Assembly (NCBI GenBank): GCA_016290335.1
Contig: JAEETM010000016.1
Coordinates: forward strand, 1-58,271
Direction of reading: 5' to 3'
DNA from: Treponema sp.
Lineage (GTDB): Bacteria > Spirochaetota > Spirochaetia > Treponematales > Treponemataceae
DNA length: 58,271 nt
Shown here: piece after piece, positions 17,252-26,724 of the stretch
Layout: every line of letters starts with the position of its first letter
Numbering within the stretch: the first letter of the stretch is position 1
Translations under genes and position numbers: made by a program
The notes under the pieces: generated by a model
Seen by the model: only the letters and a program-made list of their open reading frames with translations
What the model was told of the DNA's origin: nothing
The model's database searches: none

Positions 17252-19261
17252 ATGGCAAGAACATCGGAAATGCGTTTGATTGAGCTCATGGTGCTGAAAG
17301 AAGATATTGCAGCTGTACTTGAGTTCATTGGCAAAAGAGGAACTTTCCAGTTTCTCGGTAATTCCCACAACGAAAAGGATTCTTCAGCTGCAGATACTGA
17401 TGAAATGCAGGTTCTTATGGATACGGACCGTCAGTATTACGAAGAGCTTTTAAAAGCAAGCGTATTTTTTGAAATTGAAACCGGCAGCATAGATGTAACA
17501 GATTATTCAGCTCCAACCGCAGAAGACAGAGCTAAGGTTAATAAGTTTATTGCTTCTTACAGACAGCTTGAAGAAAAGCTTGAGGAAGCTCATCAGAAGC
17601 TTGATAAAGTGACAGATGCATACAAGGAAGCAAAGGCTTTTTCAAACCTTAAGGTTTCGTATTCAGAGCTTGAACATCTTTCTTTTCTGTCGCTTAAAAT
17701 TGGAAAGATTGCGCCGGAAAACTTTGAAATGCTCAAAGATTCCCTGCAGGACATTGCTGTTGTAATTCCTCTTGGTGATGATAATTCACGAGTAATCGTT
17801 GCTTCTTCCAAAAAAGGCCGCTTTGCAATGGATACCGAGCTTAAACGCTGCGGTTTTATCCAGCTTGAAATACCTGAAGATTTCCAGGGTGTACCTGAAG
17901 ATGTACTTGCAAGCATGCAGCGCGAAAAGCTTGAAGCAGAAAACGAGCTTGAAGAGCTTAAGGTAGAAAAAAATAATTTTGCCGAAACTCACAAGACAAT
18001 GCTCATAAATCTTCTGGGAACCTTTGCCATCAGTAAGCAGATTTCCGAAGTTCAGAAAAATCTTGAATCTACAGAGCTTGTATATAGAATAAAGGGCTGG
18101 ATTCCTCTTGCAGAAAGCCAGACTTATATGCAGCAGCTCGACAACATCACCGAAGGACGAATCGCAATCCGCGAATATAATCCTTTTGAAGTGCCTGATG
18201 TAGTTTCCGGTAAGGAACAGGTTCCGGTAAAGCTTACTCACGGTAAGTTTGTAAAGAGCTTTGAGCGTATGATTTTCAGCTATGGTTCGCCGCTCTACGG
18301 AACAATTGACCCGACTCCTTTTGTTGCAATCTTCTTTACGCTTCTTTTTGGAATAATGTTCGGTGATTTGGGACAGGGCCTTGTTTTTGTGCTTGCGGGT
18401 ATTCTTATGGCTAAAAAGGTGATAAAGGTTGGCAACTGGAATAAGTTTGCACCAATCTTTATGTCTATAGGAATTACAAGTTCATTGATGGGACTTCTTA
18501 CCGGCGAGTTTTTCTCGAACGAAACTCTGCTTGAACCGTTTGCAGAATGGGTTACGGGGCTGTTCGGTCATCCTCATGCTCCAATCTTAAAGCTCATGCC
18601 GTCTTCTAATCCTTCTTCAATAAAGGCAATGTTCGGCGTTTTTGGTGTTGCGGTTGCAATCGGTTTTGTTATAAACACTGTCGGTCTTTTAATAAATATC
18701 ATCAACAACATAATGCTCAAAAAGTATGATGAAGCATTCTTTGGTAAAAACGGACTTTCCGGTGCAATTTTCTTCTGGTATGTAATTGTCCTCATTATAA
18801 GAATTGCTGTATTTAAGCATGCAATTGCAGCTTATGACTGGGTGATTATAGGCATTACACTTTTCTTTGCGGCCTTTGAAGAACCGTTTGAAAATCTTGT
18901 TGCAGGAAGACGTCCGCTTTTCTCCAACGGCTTTGGTTCTTTCCTTATTTCGGGAATTGTAGGAATTATAGAAGTTGTTTCGGGATATCTTTCCAATACT
19001 GTGAGCTTTGTCCGTGTAGGCGCTTTTGCTTTGTCGCACGCCGTTCTGGACTTTTTGATTTACACTCTTACACAACTCTGCGGCGGTGAAGGAAGCATTG
19101 CCGGCATTTTAATTCTTGTATTCGGAAATGCGCTGATTATTGTACTTGAAGGAATGGTTGTTGCCATTCAGGTTATCCGTTTGCAATATTATGAGTTTTT
19201 CAGTAAATTCTTCCATGAAACTGGTAAGGAATTCAAACCGTTTAAGTTTGAGATTAAATAA
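17252..19261 (+). CDS. V-type ATPase subunit I (a)
   Basis: The 669-residue protein has a cytoplasmic N-terminal half with long coiled coils (about residues 90-130 and 205-240) that bind the peripheral stalks. Its C-terminal half has seven or so membrane helices. FGIMFGDLGQG near 366 and the helix with VSFVRVGAFALSHA near 588 are family signatures; the Arg in the latter is the essential residue of the ion half-channels. It forms the stator against which the K-subunit ring turns. GGAGG before the ATG is the ribosome binding site. Confidence 0.95.
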   Translation: MARTSEMRLIELMVLKEDIAAVLEFIGKRGTFQFLGNSHNEKDSSAADTDEMQVLMDTDRQYYEELLKASVFFEIETGSIDVTDYSAPTAEDRAKVNKFIASYRQLEEKLEEAHQKLDKVTDAYKEAKAFSNLKVSYSELEHLSFLSLKIGKIAPENFEMLKDSLQDIAVVIPLGDDNSRVIVASSKKGRFAMDTELKRCGFIQLEIPEDFQGVPEDVLASMQREKLEAENELEELKVEKNNFAETHKTMLINLLGTFAISKQISEVQKNLESTELVYRIKGWIPLAESQTYMQQLDNITEGRIAIREYNPFEVPDVVSGKEQVPVKLTHGKFVKSFERMIFSYGSPLYGTIDPTPFVAIFFTLLFGIMFGDLGQGLVFVLAGILMAKKVIKVGNWNKFAPIFMSIGITSSLMGLLTGEFFSNETLLEPFAEWVTGLFGHPHAPILKLMPSSNPSSIKAMFGVFGVAVAIGFVINTVGLLINIINNIMLKKYDEAFFGKNGLSGAIFFWYVIVLIIRIAVFKHAIAAYDWVIIGITLFFAAFEEPFENLVAGRRPLFSNGFGSFLISGIVGIIEVVSGYLSNTVSFVRVGAFALSHAVLDFLIYTLTQLCGGEGSIAGILILVFGNALIIVLEGMVVAIQVIRLQYYEFFSKFFHETGKEFKPFKFEIK

Positions 19262-19282
19262 ACTAATTTGTGAGGTATAGAT

Positions 19283-19606
19283 ATGAAAAAGAGACTTTTT
19301 GCAGTTCTTGCACTTATGGCTGTTTTCTGTGCAGCTGTTTTTGCGCAGGAAAATGGAGCAGATGCAGGACAGGCTGCTGAATCAGCTGGTGCTGTTGCAG
19401 GTGCATTAAAGTATATTGCTGCCGCAATTGCCGTAGGTCTGGCTTGTATTGCCGGTGGTATTGCTGTTGCTAAGATTGGTGCTGCCGCTATGGGTGCAAT
19501 GAGCGAAAACCCTGAAGTTTCCGGTAAGGCTCTTCCTTTTGCCGGTCTTGCAGAAGGTATTTGTCTTTGGGGCGTACTTGTTGGAGTTCTTATCTTAGTT
19601 CTTTAA
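19283..19606 (+). CDS. V-type ATPase subunit K (c-ring proteolipid) with an N-terminal signal-like segment
   Basis: The 107-residue protein has a single two-helix hairpin (about residues 41-72 and 84-107). The second helix contains FAGLAEGICLWG with Glu91 as the ion-carrying carboxylate. The loop has GAMSENPEVSGKAL, typical of c subunits. Residues 1-21 (MKKRLF to the FAQE site) look like a cleavable signal peptide, which is not usual for 8-kDa c subunits but is reported in some V/A-type c subunits. No Gln typical of sodium-binding sites is obvious in helix one, so the ion cannot be assigned confidently. The stop codon TAA shares its last A with the ATG of subunit F. Confidence 0.93.
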   Translation: MKKRLFAVLALMAVFCAAVFAQENGADAGQAAESAGAVAGALKYIAAAIAVGLACIAGGIAVAKIGAAAMGAMSENPEVSGKALPFAGLAEGICLWGVLVGVLILVL

Positions 19607-19938
19607 TGAAGTTTTATGTAATCGGAAGCCGTGAAATTGTTCTTGCCTTCAGGCTTACCGGTATAGACGGCACAATTGCAGAAACCCGTTCCGAAGTTCT
19701 GGAAGCATTTAACAGAATTACAGGAAAGGGCGGTGCGGCTGGTGTTCCTGTAAACGAAATACCGCGTGTGCTTATTCTTACCGAAGAAGCTGCAGAAAAA
19801 ATTGAGCAGGAAGAAATTGAATGGCTTAAAAAAGGAAAATATCCTCTTGTAGTTGAAGTTCCGGGGCTGAACGGTCATTTGAAATCAAAAAAATCGTTGT
19901 CAGATGCAATCCGCGAAGCCGTTGGAGTAGAGGTTTGA
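19606..19938 (+). CDS. V-type ATPase subunit F
   Basis: The 110-residue protein is the small Rossmann-like F subunit of the central rotor stalk. It starts MKFYVIGSREIVLAFRLTGI and contains IPRVLILTEEAAEKI, both typical. The ATG at 19606 overlaps the stop of subunit K (TAATG), so translation is coupled; an upstream in-frame TTG at 19561 would fall within subunit K and has no support. Confidence 0.92.
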   Translation: MKFYVIGSREIVLAFRLTGIDGTIAETRSEVLEAFNRITGKGGAAGVPVNEIPRVLILTEEAAEKIEQEEIEWLKKGKYPLVVEVPGLNGHLKSKKSLSDAIREAVGVEV

Positions 19939-19962
19939 TTTTGAAATGCGGAAGTAGGAAAT

Positions 19963-20598
19963 ATGCAGGAATTAAGGTCAACTGATATCTTAGACAAAGA
20001 AATACTCAACGATGCGGCTAAAAAAGCTGAAAATATAAAACGAAAGACAGACGAAGAGATTTCTCAGGTGATTGCTTCCGTTGATGAAAATGTGGCAATA
20101 GCCGAAAAAGACAAGGAAGCTTATTATGCCGAAAAGCTGAACTCCTTTATTAAAGATAAAAAGGCAGCGGCTCCGCTTGAAAAACAGCGTATGGAAGTAA
20201 GCTTTATTCAAAAATCAATAATGTTAAAAATCAATCAATACTTATCTTCTCTTCCAGAAAAAAAGCGTCTGGAGCTTGTCCTTAAGCAGATTCCATCAGA
20301 GTATATTAAACAGAATAAAAATCTTGTTGCCTATATTTACGGCTTTGATTTTGATGCTGCAAAAAAGGCACTTGCAAAAGAATATAAGACTGAAATCAAA
20401 GATTACAAAAAGACTGATTTTGGCAAGCTTGTTCCGGAAGAAGCCTATTCTTTAGATAAGGAAAACCTTAAGGGAATCATTCTTGAAACGGAAGATAAGA
20501 ATTACAGGTACAGACTTACCACAAGCGAAGTGCTTGGAATTGTTCTTGATAAAAACAGGGCAGAGCTTGCGCAGTCTCTTTTTGGAGGCAATAACTGA
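19963..20598 (+). CDS. V-type ATPase subunit E
   Basis: The 211-residue protein has a long N-terminal helix (residues about 10-90, Lys/Glu/Asp-rich, with [15 protein letters not shown]) and a C-terminal globular part ending in [15 protein letters not shown], as in subunit E of the peripheral stalk. It would pair with the G-like protein encoded at the head of the operon. GTAGGA precedes the ATG. Its TGA overlaps the ATG of subunit A. Confidence 0.88.
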   Translation: MQELRSTDILDKEILNDAAKKAENIKRKTDEEISQVIASVDENVAIAEKDKEAYYAEKLNSFIKDKKAAAPLEKQRMEVSFIQKSIMLKINQYLSSLPEKKRLELVLKQIPSEYIKQNKNLVAYIYGFDFDAAKKALAKEYKTEIKDYKKTDFGKLVPEEAYSLDKENLKGIILETEDKNYRYRLTTSEVLGIVLDKNRAELAQSLFGGNN

Positions 20599-22355
20599 TG
20601 ATTGAAGGAAAAATCACCCGTATTTCGGGACCAATTATATATGCCGAAGGGCTTGACGGCTGCGGTTTGTATGACGTAGTTGATGTTGGCGAAAAAAAAC
20701 TTATTGGTGAAATTATCCGCCAGAATAAGGGAAACGCTACAATTCAGGTTTACGAGGAAGATACCGGTATGCACATTGGCGAAAAGGTTGTGTGCACCCA
20801 GCGCCCTCTTTCTTTAAGGCTTGGACCGGGACTTGTAGGCAACATTTACGACGGAATCCAGCGACCGCTTGAATCTATGTTTAATGAATCGGGCGTATTC
20901 CTGTTGCCAGGTGAAAGAACCGAACCGCTGGACGTAAACAAAAAGTGGCATTTTGAAGCAGCAGAAGGCCTTGGAGAAGGCTCTCACATTTTTGGTGGCT
21001 TTACTCTTGGTACCGTAAAAGAAACTGAATCAATTACTCAGAAAATTATGGTACCTCAGGAAATCCGTGGTGAAACACTTAAAACCTGGAAGGGTACCGG
21101 CGACTACACGATTGATGAAGTAATTGCTACCACAGAATATGATGAAGAAATCAAACTGAGTCATTACTGGCCTGTACGTAAACCGCGCCCTTATGCTAAA
21201 AAGCTTGGAGTTTCTGAACCACTTATTACGGGGCAGCGTGTAATTGATGTTTTCTTCCCGCTTTCAAAGGGTGGAACCGCTGCAATTCCTGGGGGGTTTG
21301 GTACCGGAAAAACAATGACCCAGCATGCGGTCGCAAAATGGTGTAATGCAGATTTAATTATTTATATTGGTTGTGGTGAACGTGGAAACGAAATGACAGA
21401 TGTTCTTACAGAGTTCCCGCAGCTTATAGACCCAAGAACAGGTCGTTCCATCATGGAGCGAACAATCCTTATTGCGAACACCTCTAACATGCCGGTAGCA
21501 GCTCGCGAGGTTTCCCTTTATTCGGGAATAACGCTTGCAGAATATTACCGCGATATGGGAATGGCAGTTGCAATCATGGCAGATTCAACTTCGCGCTGGG
21601 CAGAAGCTTTGCGTGAGCTTTCAGGCCGAATGGAAGAAATGCCTGCGGAAGAAGGATTCCCTGCTTATTTACCGACAAGGCTTGCAAGCTTTTACGAGCG
21701 TGCCGGTCGTGTAATAGATTACGAAGGTGATGAAGGAAGCGTAAGTGTAATTGGTGCAGTTTCTCCTCCGGGCGGTGACTTTTCGGAACCGGTTACCCAG
21801 CATACAAAACGCTTTATCCGCTGTTTCTGGGCTCTGGACAGGGAGCTTGCAAATGCACGTCATTATCCTGCAATCGGCTGGATAGATTCTTATTCAGAAT
21901 ATGCTGATGAAGTAAAGGACTGGTGGGAAGTTCATAATCCTAAATGGTATGCGCTAAGACACAATGCACTTGAAGTTCTTAAAAGCGAAAACAAGCTTCA
22001 GCAGATTGTAAGACTTATTGGTCCTGATGCACTTCCTGATTCTGAACGACTTGTGCTTTTAACTGCAGAAATGATAAAGAACGGCTTTTTACAGCAGAGT
22101 GCTTTTGATGAGCTTGATAAGTACTGCAGCACAGATAAACAGATTGTAATTCTTGATTTGATAATGCAGTTTTATGAACGTGCCCGTGCAGTTATTGCAA
22201 AGGGTGCTCCTCTTCCTCAGGTAACAGCTCTTTCTGTACGTGAAGAAATCATAAGAATTAAAACTACATACAGCAATGAAGATGTAAATAAAATACAGAC
22301 TGTAAAAGACCATCTGGATTCGCAGATGGGTGAACTGGAAAGAATGTTTGCGTAA
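20598..22355 (+). CDS. V-type ATPase catalytic subunit A
   Basis: The 585-residue catalytic subunit has an N-terminal beta barrel, the non-homologous region insert typical of A subunits (about residues 110-190) and the P-loop GGFGTGKT at 232-239. It also has [29 protein letters not shown] and a helical C-terminal domain. It hydrolyses or makes ATP at the interface with subunit B. GGAGG before the overlapping ATG is a clear ribosome binding site. It is the best conserved gene in the operon. Confidence 0.97.
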   Translation: MIEGKITRISGPIIYAEGLDGCGLYDVVDVGEKKLIGEIIRQNKGNATIQVYEEDTGMHIGEKVVCTQRPLSLRLGPGLVGNIYDGIQRPLESMFNESGVFLLPGERTEPLDVNKKWHFEAAEGLGEGSHIFGGFTLGTVKETESITQKIMVPQEIRGETLKTWKGTGDYTIDEVIATTEYDEEIKLSHYWPVRKPRPYAKKLGVSEPLITGQRVIDVFFPLSKGGTAAIPGGFGTGKTMTQHAVAKWCNADLIIYIGCGERGNEMTDVLTEFPQLIDPRTGRSIMERTILIANTSNMPVAAREVSLYSGITLAEYYRDMGMAVAIMADSTSRWAEALRELSGRMEEMPAEEGFPAYLPTRLASFYERAGRVIDYEGDEGSVSVIGAVSPPGGDFSEPVTQHTKRFIRCFWALDRELANARHYPAIGWIDSYSEYADEVKDWWEVHNPKWYALRHNALEVLKSENKLQQIVRLIGPDALPDSERLVLLTAEMIKNGFLQQSAFDELDKYCSTDKQIVILDLIMQFYERARAVIAKGAPLPQVTALSVREEIIRIKTTYSNEDVNKIQTVKDHLDSQMGELERMFA

Positions 22356-22372
22356 GGAAGGTAGCGGTATAT

Positions 22373-23761
22373 ATGAAAGGTGTTGAATATAGAGGAGTTA
22401 CTTCCGTTGATGGACCAATAGTTGTGCTGAAAAAAACAGAAAATGTTTTTTTTGGAGAAACAGTTTGCGTAAGGGACAGGCTTGGAAAAAAACGAACAGG
22501 CCGTGTTGTTGATGTTTCTGAAGAAGCCGTAATTGTTCAGATTTTTGGAGATACAACCGGTCTTGATCTGGATGAAGCAAGCTTTGAGTTCCTTGGAAAT
22601 CCGCTTGAGCTTCGTGTTGGAGAAGGTCTGCTCGGTCGAATCTTTAACGGACTTGGCGAACCTGCAGACGGTTATCCTCCTGTAATATCCTCAGAAAAAA
22701 GAAACATAAATGGTAATCCTATAAATCCTTATGCAAGAGTTTATCCGCGCGATTTTATTCAGACAGGTATTTCTTCAATAGATGGAATGAACTCTCTTGT
22801 ACGAGGCCAGAAGCTCCCGATTTTTTCTGGAAACGGTCTTACTCACAATAAACTTGCGGCACAAATCATAAGGCAGGCAAAGCTCCGTAACAGTGACGAA
22901 AAGTTTGTAATGGTTTTTGCGGGCATGGGAATTAAATACGATGTTGCAAAATATTTTACAGATACCTTTGAAGAATCTGGCGTTCTTGCAAATGTTGTAA
23001 TGTTTTTGTCGCTTGCAGATTCACCAAGTATTGAGCGTATCATCACGCCACGTTGTGCACTTACTGCGGCTGAATATCTTGCTTTTGAAAAAGGTATGCA
23101 TGTTCTTGTAGTTATGACTGATATGACAAACTACTGCGAAGCCCTGCGCGAAATCTCTACAACCAGAGGCGAGGTTCCGGGGCGAAAAGGATATCCTGGT
23201 TATTTGTATTCAGACCTTGCAGAATTGTACGAGCGTGCCGGACGTGTAAAGGGAAGTAAAGGTTCAATCACTCAGATTCCAATTCTTTCTATGCCCAACG
23301 ATGATATTTCTCATCCTATTCCAGACTTAACCGGTTATATTACAGAAGGTCAGATTGTACTGGACAGGGAGCTTTCACAGAAGGGTGTTTATCCTCCTGT
23401 TTCTGCACTTCCAAGTCTTTCGCGTTTGATGAAGGATGGAATTGGGGATGGAATGACACGCGAAGATCATGCTCAGGTTGCAAGCCAGCTCTTTGCAGCC
23501 TACTCAAAGGTAAAATCAATCAGAAACCTTGCGGCAATCATTGGAGAAGAAGAATTAAGTAATCTTGATCGCAGCTACCTTAAGTTTGGCGAAAAGCTTG
23601 AATCAGATTTTCTTGCACAGGGTGAATACGAAGAGCGTACAATTGAAGAAACACTCGATATTGGCTGGCGGGTTCTTTCTGTTTTACCGCGAGAAGAGCT
23701 TACAAGAATTAAGCCTGAATTAATCCAGAAGTATATGACTGAAGAATTATGGCAAGACTAA
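22373..23761 (+). CDS. V-type ATPase subunit B
   Basis: The 462-residue non-catalytic subunit lacks a Walker A motif (the corresponding loop is [16 protein letters not shown]). It has [15 protein letters not shown] and the family signature [20 protein letters not shown]. It alternates with subunit A in the hexameric head and supplies the arginine finger. Its last 13 bases overlap the start of subunit D. Confidence 0.96.
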   Translation: MKGVEYRGVTSVDGPIVVLKKTENVFFGETVCVRDRLGKKRTGRVVDVSEEAVIVQIFGDTTGLDLDEASFEFLGNPLELRVGEGLLGRIFNGLGEPADGYPPVISSEKRNINGNPINPYARVYPRDFIQTGISSIDGMNSLVRGQKLPIFSGNGLTHNKLAAQIIRQAKLRNSDEKFVMVFAGMGIKYDVAKYFTDTFEESGVLANVVMFLSLADSPSIERIITPRCALTAAEYLAFEKGMHVLVVMTDMTNYCEALREISTTRGEVPGRKGYPGYLYSDLAELYERAGRVKGSKGSITQIPILSMPNDDISHPIPDLTGYITEGQIVLDRELSQKGVYPPVSALPSLSRLMKDGIGDGMTREDHAQVASQLFAAYSKVKSIRNLAAIIGEEELSNLDRSYLKFGEKLESDFLAQGEYEERTIEETLDIGWRVLSVLPREELTRIKPELIQKYMTEELWQD

Positions 23762-24372
23762 ATATTGCACCTACAAAATCAAACCTCATCGCAATGAAGG
23801 AGCAGCTGTCAGTTTCAACTAACGGCTATGAGCTTCTGGAAGAAAAGCGGGAAATCCTTGTTCGTGAGCTAATGCATCTTGTAGAAAAAGTTAAGCTGCT
23901 CGAAAAAGATATCGATAAGGCGGTGGAGAAGGCATATCCTCAGTTTAAGAAAATGCTTATGCTTGAAGGTGCCGACCAGATAGAAAGAATTGCACATTCC
24001 ATTCATTATGATTTCGAAATGCGCGAAAAGAATGTTACAATAGGTGGAATGTCTTTTCCTTCGATTGATGTTGAACTTCCTCAGCAGGAGCTTTTTTATT
24101 CCTTTGAAGGGACTTATTCAAATACGGATGAAACAACTGCTTCTTTTTTTGAACTCTTGTCGCTTCTAACACAGATGGCTTCAATCCGTTCAATTGTGTG
24201 GCGGCTGGCGGAAGAGGTTAAGAAAACTCAGCGCCGTGTAAATGCTCTTGATAAAATGATTATTCCGCAGACGGTGGAAACAAAGAATTATATAGAAAGC
24301 GTGCTTGAAGAACGGGAACGTGAAAATGTCTTTGTTCTTAAAGCATTAAAAAAGAAGAATGGTAAAAAATAA
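23749..24372 (+). CDS. V-type ATPase subunit D
   Basis: The 207-residue protein is the central-stalk rotor subunit: two long antiparallel helices with [17 protein letters not shown] at the start and the conserved [13 protein letters not shown] near residue 163. The start codon lies inside the end of subunit B (ATGGCAAGACTAA), so translation is coupled. It is the last ATPase gene of the operon; a universal stress protein gene follows after 8 bases. Confidence 0.95.
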   Translation: MARLNIAPTKSNLIAMKEQLSVSTNGYELLEEKREILVRELMHLVEKVKLLEKDIDKAVEKAYPQFKKMLMLEGADQIERIAHSIHYDFEMREKNVTIGGMSFPSIDVELPQQELFYSFEGTYSNTDETTASFFELLSLLTQMASIRSIVWRLAEEVKKTQRRVNALDKMIIPQTVETKNYIESVLEERERENVFVLKALKKKNGKK

Positions 24373-24380
24373 GAAGTAAG

Positions 24381-24878
24381 ATGATGGGAAAAAGTTTTTT
24401 TAAGAAAATCATTGTCGCAATCAACGGAAGACAGTCGTCTTTGAATGCAGCCATGTATGCAATTATGATGGCTAAGTCTTATCATATTTCTTTGAAGTTT
24501 GTTTATGTGGTTGATACCGCTACAATCAAATACCTTGCAATGAACAGTCTGATTATGTCGGATTCAAAGTATTCTCTGGAGGATAAGCTGCGCAGTGACG
24601 GAGAAAATTATTTGAACTATGCGGTTATGCTTGCTTCTAAAAAGGGGTTGACGGTAGAGAAGGAGCTTAGAAGCGGCGGAGTTTACACCGAGATTTTGAA
24701 GGCTGCCGATGAGTATGAGGCGGACCTGATAATTCTTGGCGGCAACGGCAACAACGAAAGGTCGGACGTAAAAATAAATGTGCTTAATCATCATCAGAAT
24801 GAAGTGCTGTCCAGTTCAAGATGTCCTGTTATGATAGTCCAAAAGCCCGATATTGAAAAAATTTTTAATGTTTTTTAA
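24381..24878 (+). CDS. Universal stress protein family protein
   Basis: The 165-residue protein is a single UspA-like domain: KKIIVAINGRQSSLNAA at the start and ADLIILGGNGNNERSD followed by SSSRCPVMIVQ, the ATP-binding G-x2-G-x9-Ser region in slightly changed form. It is directly behind the ATPase subunit D gene and on the same transcript. A linked function such as sensing ATP level is inference. A second ATG three bases downstream is an equally possible start. Confidence 0.8.
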   Translation: MMGKSFFKKIIVAINGRQSSLNAAMYAIMMAKSYHISLKFVYVVDTATIKYLAMNSLIMSDSKYSLEDKLRSDGENYLNYAVMLASKKGLTVEKELRSGGVYTEILKAADEYEADLIILGGNGNNERSDVKINVLNHHQNEVLSSSRCPVMIVQKPDIEKIFNVF

Positions 24879-24892
24879 TATTACGAATAAAC

Positions 24893-24920
24893 TGTCATTG
24901 TCGAACTTGATTCGACAATC
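24893..24920. repeat. Dispersed palindromic repeat, copy 1
   Basis: TGTCATTG-TCGAACTTGATTCGA-CAATC. The arms ATTGTCGAA and TTCGACAAT are a perfect 9-base inverted repeat around CTTGA. It matches, in reverse orientation, the copies at 42163-42190 and 45268-45295. It lies between the stress-protein and DnaJ-like genes and may act as a hairpin after the ATPase operon. Confidence 0.7.
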
Positions 24921-24931
24921 ATTTAATGCAT

Positions 24932-25684
24932 ATGAAAGATTTCTATCAAATCCTTGGTGTACGTCAGAATGCATCACTAGCCGAAATCAAAAGAGCGTAC
25001 AGAGAAAAAGTTAAGATTCTCCATCCAGACATTTCCGGTGATGTTTCTCGGGTTGATGAGTTTAACGAGGTTATTAAGGCCTACAGAGTTCTGTCGGATA
25101 TGCGGCAGCGTTCTATTTTTGATGAATCTTTTTTTAATAAAATCAGGCGCGGAAATGCTTCAAACGAATCCTTTAATTACTACAAGTGGCTTTCGGAACG
25201 CCAGGATAAAGAGAGCCGTGCCAAGCTGATTTTTTATACGCTCATGCATCAGATGGAAGATGAAGCGGTTGCCGAGTTTAAACGTATGCAGATGTCGCAC
25301 GCAGATTTTTCTTTGAAGGATTATTTTACACGCGAAGATTTTATGGATTACGGTTACATTCTTGCAGAAGAGCTTGTAATCCGCGGTGAATATTACGATG
25401 CAATAATCCTCCTTGAGCAGATAATCAAAATGGAATATTCCTACTCGTATTTTTATATCTTTTTTCCGGAAGTAATTGCTTTTACGCTGAATATCTTAAA
25501 AAAGAATATTGACTGTGTTATTTCTGATGAGCTTGCCCTGGATGTTTACGAGCGTGCACTTGATTTAGGCTTTGGCCGAGTAAATGATGCGTTTTTCCTG
25601 CGGAAGATGAGTGAAGAATATGCAAGACTGGGCGATAAATCAACTGCAGAAATATGTCTGCGTGAAGCTGAAAGATTGAGTTAG
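24932..25684 (+). CDS. DnaJ-domain protein
   Basis: The 250-residue protein has an N-terminal J domain (residues 1-65) with MKDFYQILGV and HPD at 31-33, the motif that stimulates DnaK ATPase. It lacks the Gly/Phe region, zinc fingers and C-terminal substrate domains of DnaJ proper. The rest is helical and resembles TPR-like repeats (EELVIRGEYYDAIILLEQII and YARLGDKSTAEICLREAERL). It is therefore a specialised co-chaperone, client unknown. The ATG at 24932 is chosen over 24926 because the J-domain begins with it; no Shine-Dalgarno sequence is seen. Confidence 0.85.
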   Translation: MKDFYQILGVRQNASLAEIKRAYREKVKILHPDISGDVSRVDEFNEVIKAYRVLSDMRQRSIFDESFFNKIRRGNASNESFNYYKWLSERQDKESRAKLIFYTLMHQMEDEAVAEFKRMQMSHADFSLKDYFTREDFMDYGYILAEELVIRGEYYDAIILLEQIIKMEYSYSYFYIFFPEVIAFTLNILKKNIDCVISDELALDVYERALDLGFGRVNDAFFLRKMSEEYARLGDKSTAEICLREAERLS

Positions 25685-25784
25685 CATTTTGTGTAGTGGA
25701 GTTAGCTTTAACTAACGCAAGGTATAGCTATTTTTTTTGTAAAGTTGTATAATCATAATTATATTTTAGTTTTGGAAGAAGAAA

Positions 25785-26543
25785 ATGATACGTTTGAAGA
25801 CACCGGAACAAATCAATGGAATCAGAAAATCATGCCACCTTACGGCAGATATGTTTAACGAGCTTATCCCAAAAATCCATGCGGGAATGAGTACTTATGA
25901 TATTGATATGCTTTTTAAGAATTACATCATTTCGCACGGCGGCAAACCGGCCTGGTATAGGGAAGGCTTTAAGGGTGCTGTGTGCATCAGTATAAATGAA
26001 GAAGTTATTCACGGTATTCCTTCTAAAAAACGAATTGTACGCGAGGGCGATCTGGTAAGCCTTGATGTTGGAATTGACCTTGACGGCTACATCAGCGATA
26101 CAACTCATTCACTTTTGATTGGAAAGGTTTCGCCTGAGGTTCGCAAATTAAAGGAAGTTACAGAAGAATGTCTGCGCGCCGGAATTGCAGCCTGTGTTGT
26201 TGGTAACCGAATCAGTGATATTGCACATGCTGTTTATGATATTGCTACACGCAACGGCTATGGTGTTGTTTATGATTACAGCGGTCATGGAGTAGGGCTT
26301 GATGTTCACGAAGACCCGAGTGTTCCAAACTGTCCGTTCCGCGGCTTGAATCCAAGAATTAAACCGGGCATGGTGCTTGCAATTGAACCAATGATTAATA
26401 TGGGCGAGCCTGAAGTTGATCTTCTTGATGACGGCTGGACTGTAGTAACTTCTGATGGTTCTGTTTCCTGCCACGAAGAACATACCGTTGCCGTTTTTGC
26501 CGACCACACAGAAGTTCTCACAGATTTGAATTATAAAGAGTAG
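25785..26543 (+). CDS. map: Methionine aminopeptidase type I
   Basis: The 252-residue protein has the normal length for the short bacterial type I enzyme. Metal ligands are visible: LDVGIDLDGYISDTT (two Asp), GHGVGLDVHEDP (His), AIEPMINMG (Glu) and CHEEHTVAVF (Glu). It removes the initiator Met from nascent proteins. GGAAGAAG before the ATG is the ribosome binding site. Upstream, GTTAG-CTTTAA-CTAAC (about 25699-25714) is a weak hairpin separating it from the DnaJ-like gene. Confidence 0.96.
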   Translation: MIRLKTPEQINGIRKSCHLTADMFNELIPKIHAGMSTYDIDMLFKNYIISHGGKPAWYREGFKGAVCISINEEVIHGIPSKKRIVREGDLVSLDVGIDLDGYISDTTHSLLIGKVSPEVRKLKEVTEECLRAGIAACVVGNRISDIAHAVYDIATRNGYGVVYDYSGHGVGLDVHEDPSVPNCPFRGLNPRIKPGMVLAIEPMINMGEPEVDLLDDGWTVVTSDGSVSCHEEHTVAVFADHTEVLTDLNYKE

Positions 26544-26724
26544 GCCTTAATCACAGAAAATAAGAACAGGCTAAGAAAATAAGAAAAATCTTATAATAGA
26601 ATATTTTTGTTACTTTTTTTTTGAACTTATATTATATTTTAAAAAGACGATGAATGAAGGCGAGAGCCTGAGTTTATTGTTCTGGATTAAGTAATTCTAA
26701 TCATAATGTTCAGGAGATATAGTG

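Noticed and set aside
24897..24919. LexA-like operator (CGAAC...TTCG) before the DnaJ-like gene
   Set aside because: Half-site spacing is one base short of the usual SOS box, and the sequence matches the dispersed repeat copies at 42163 and 45268.
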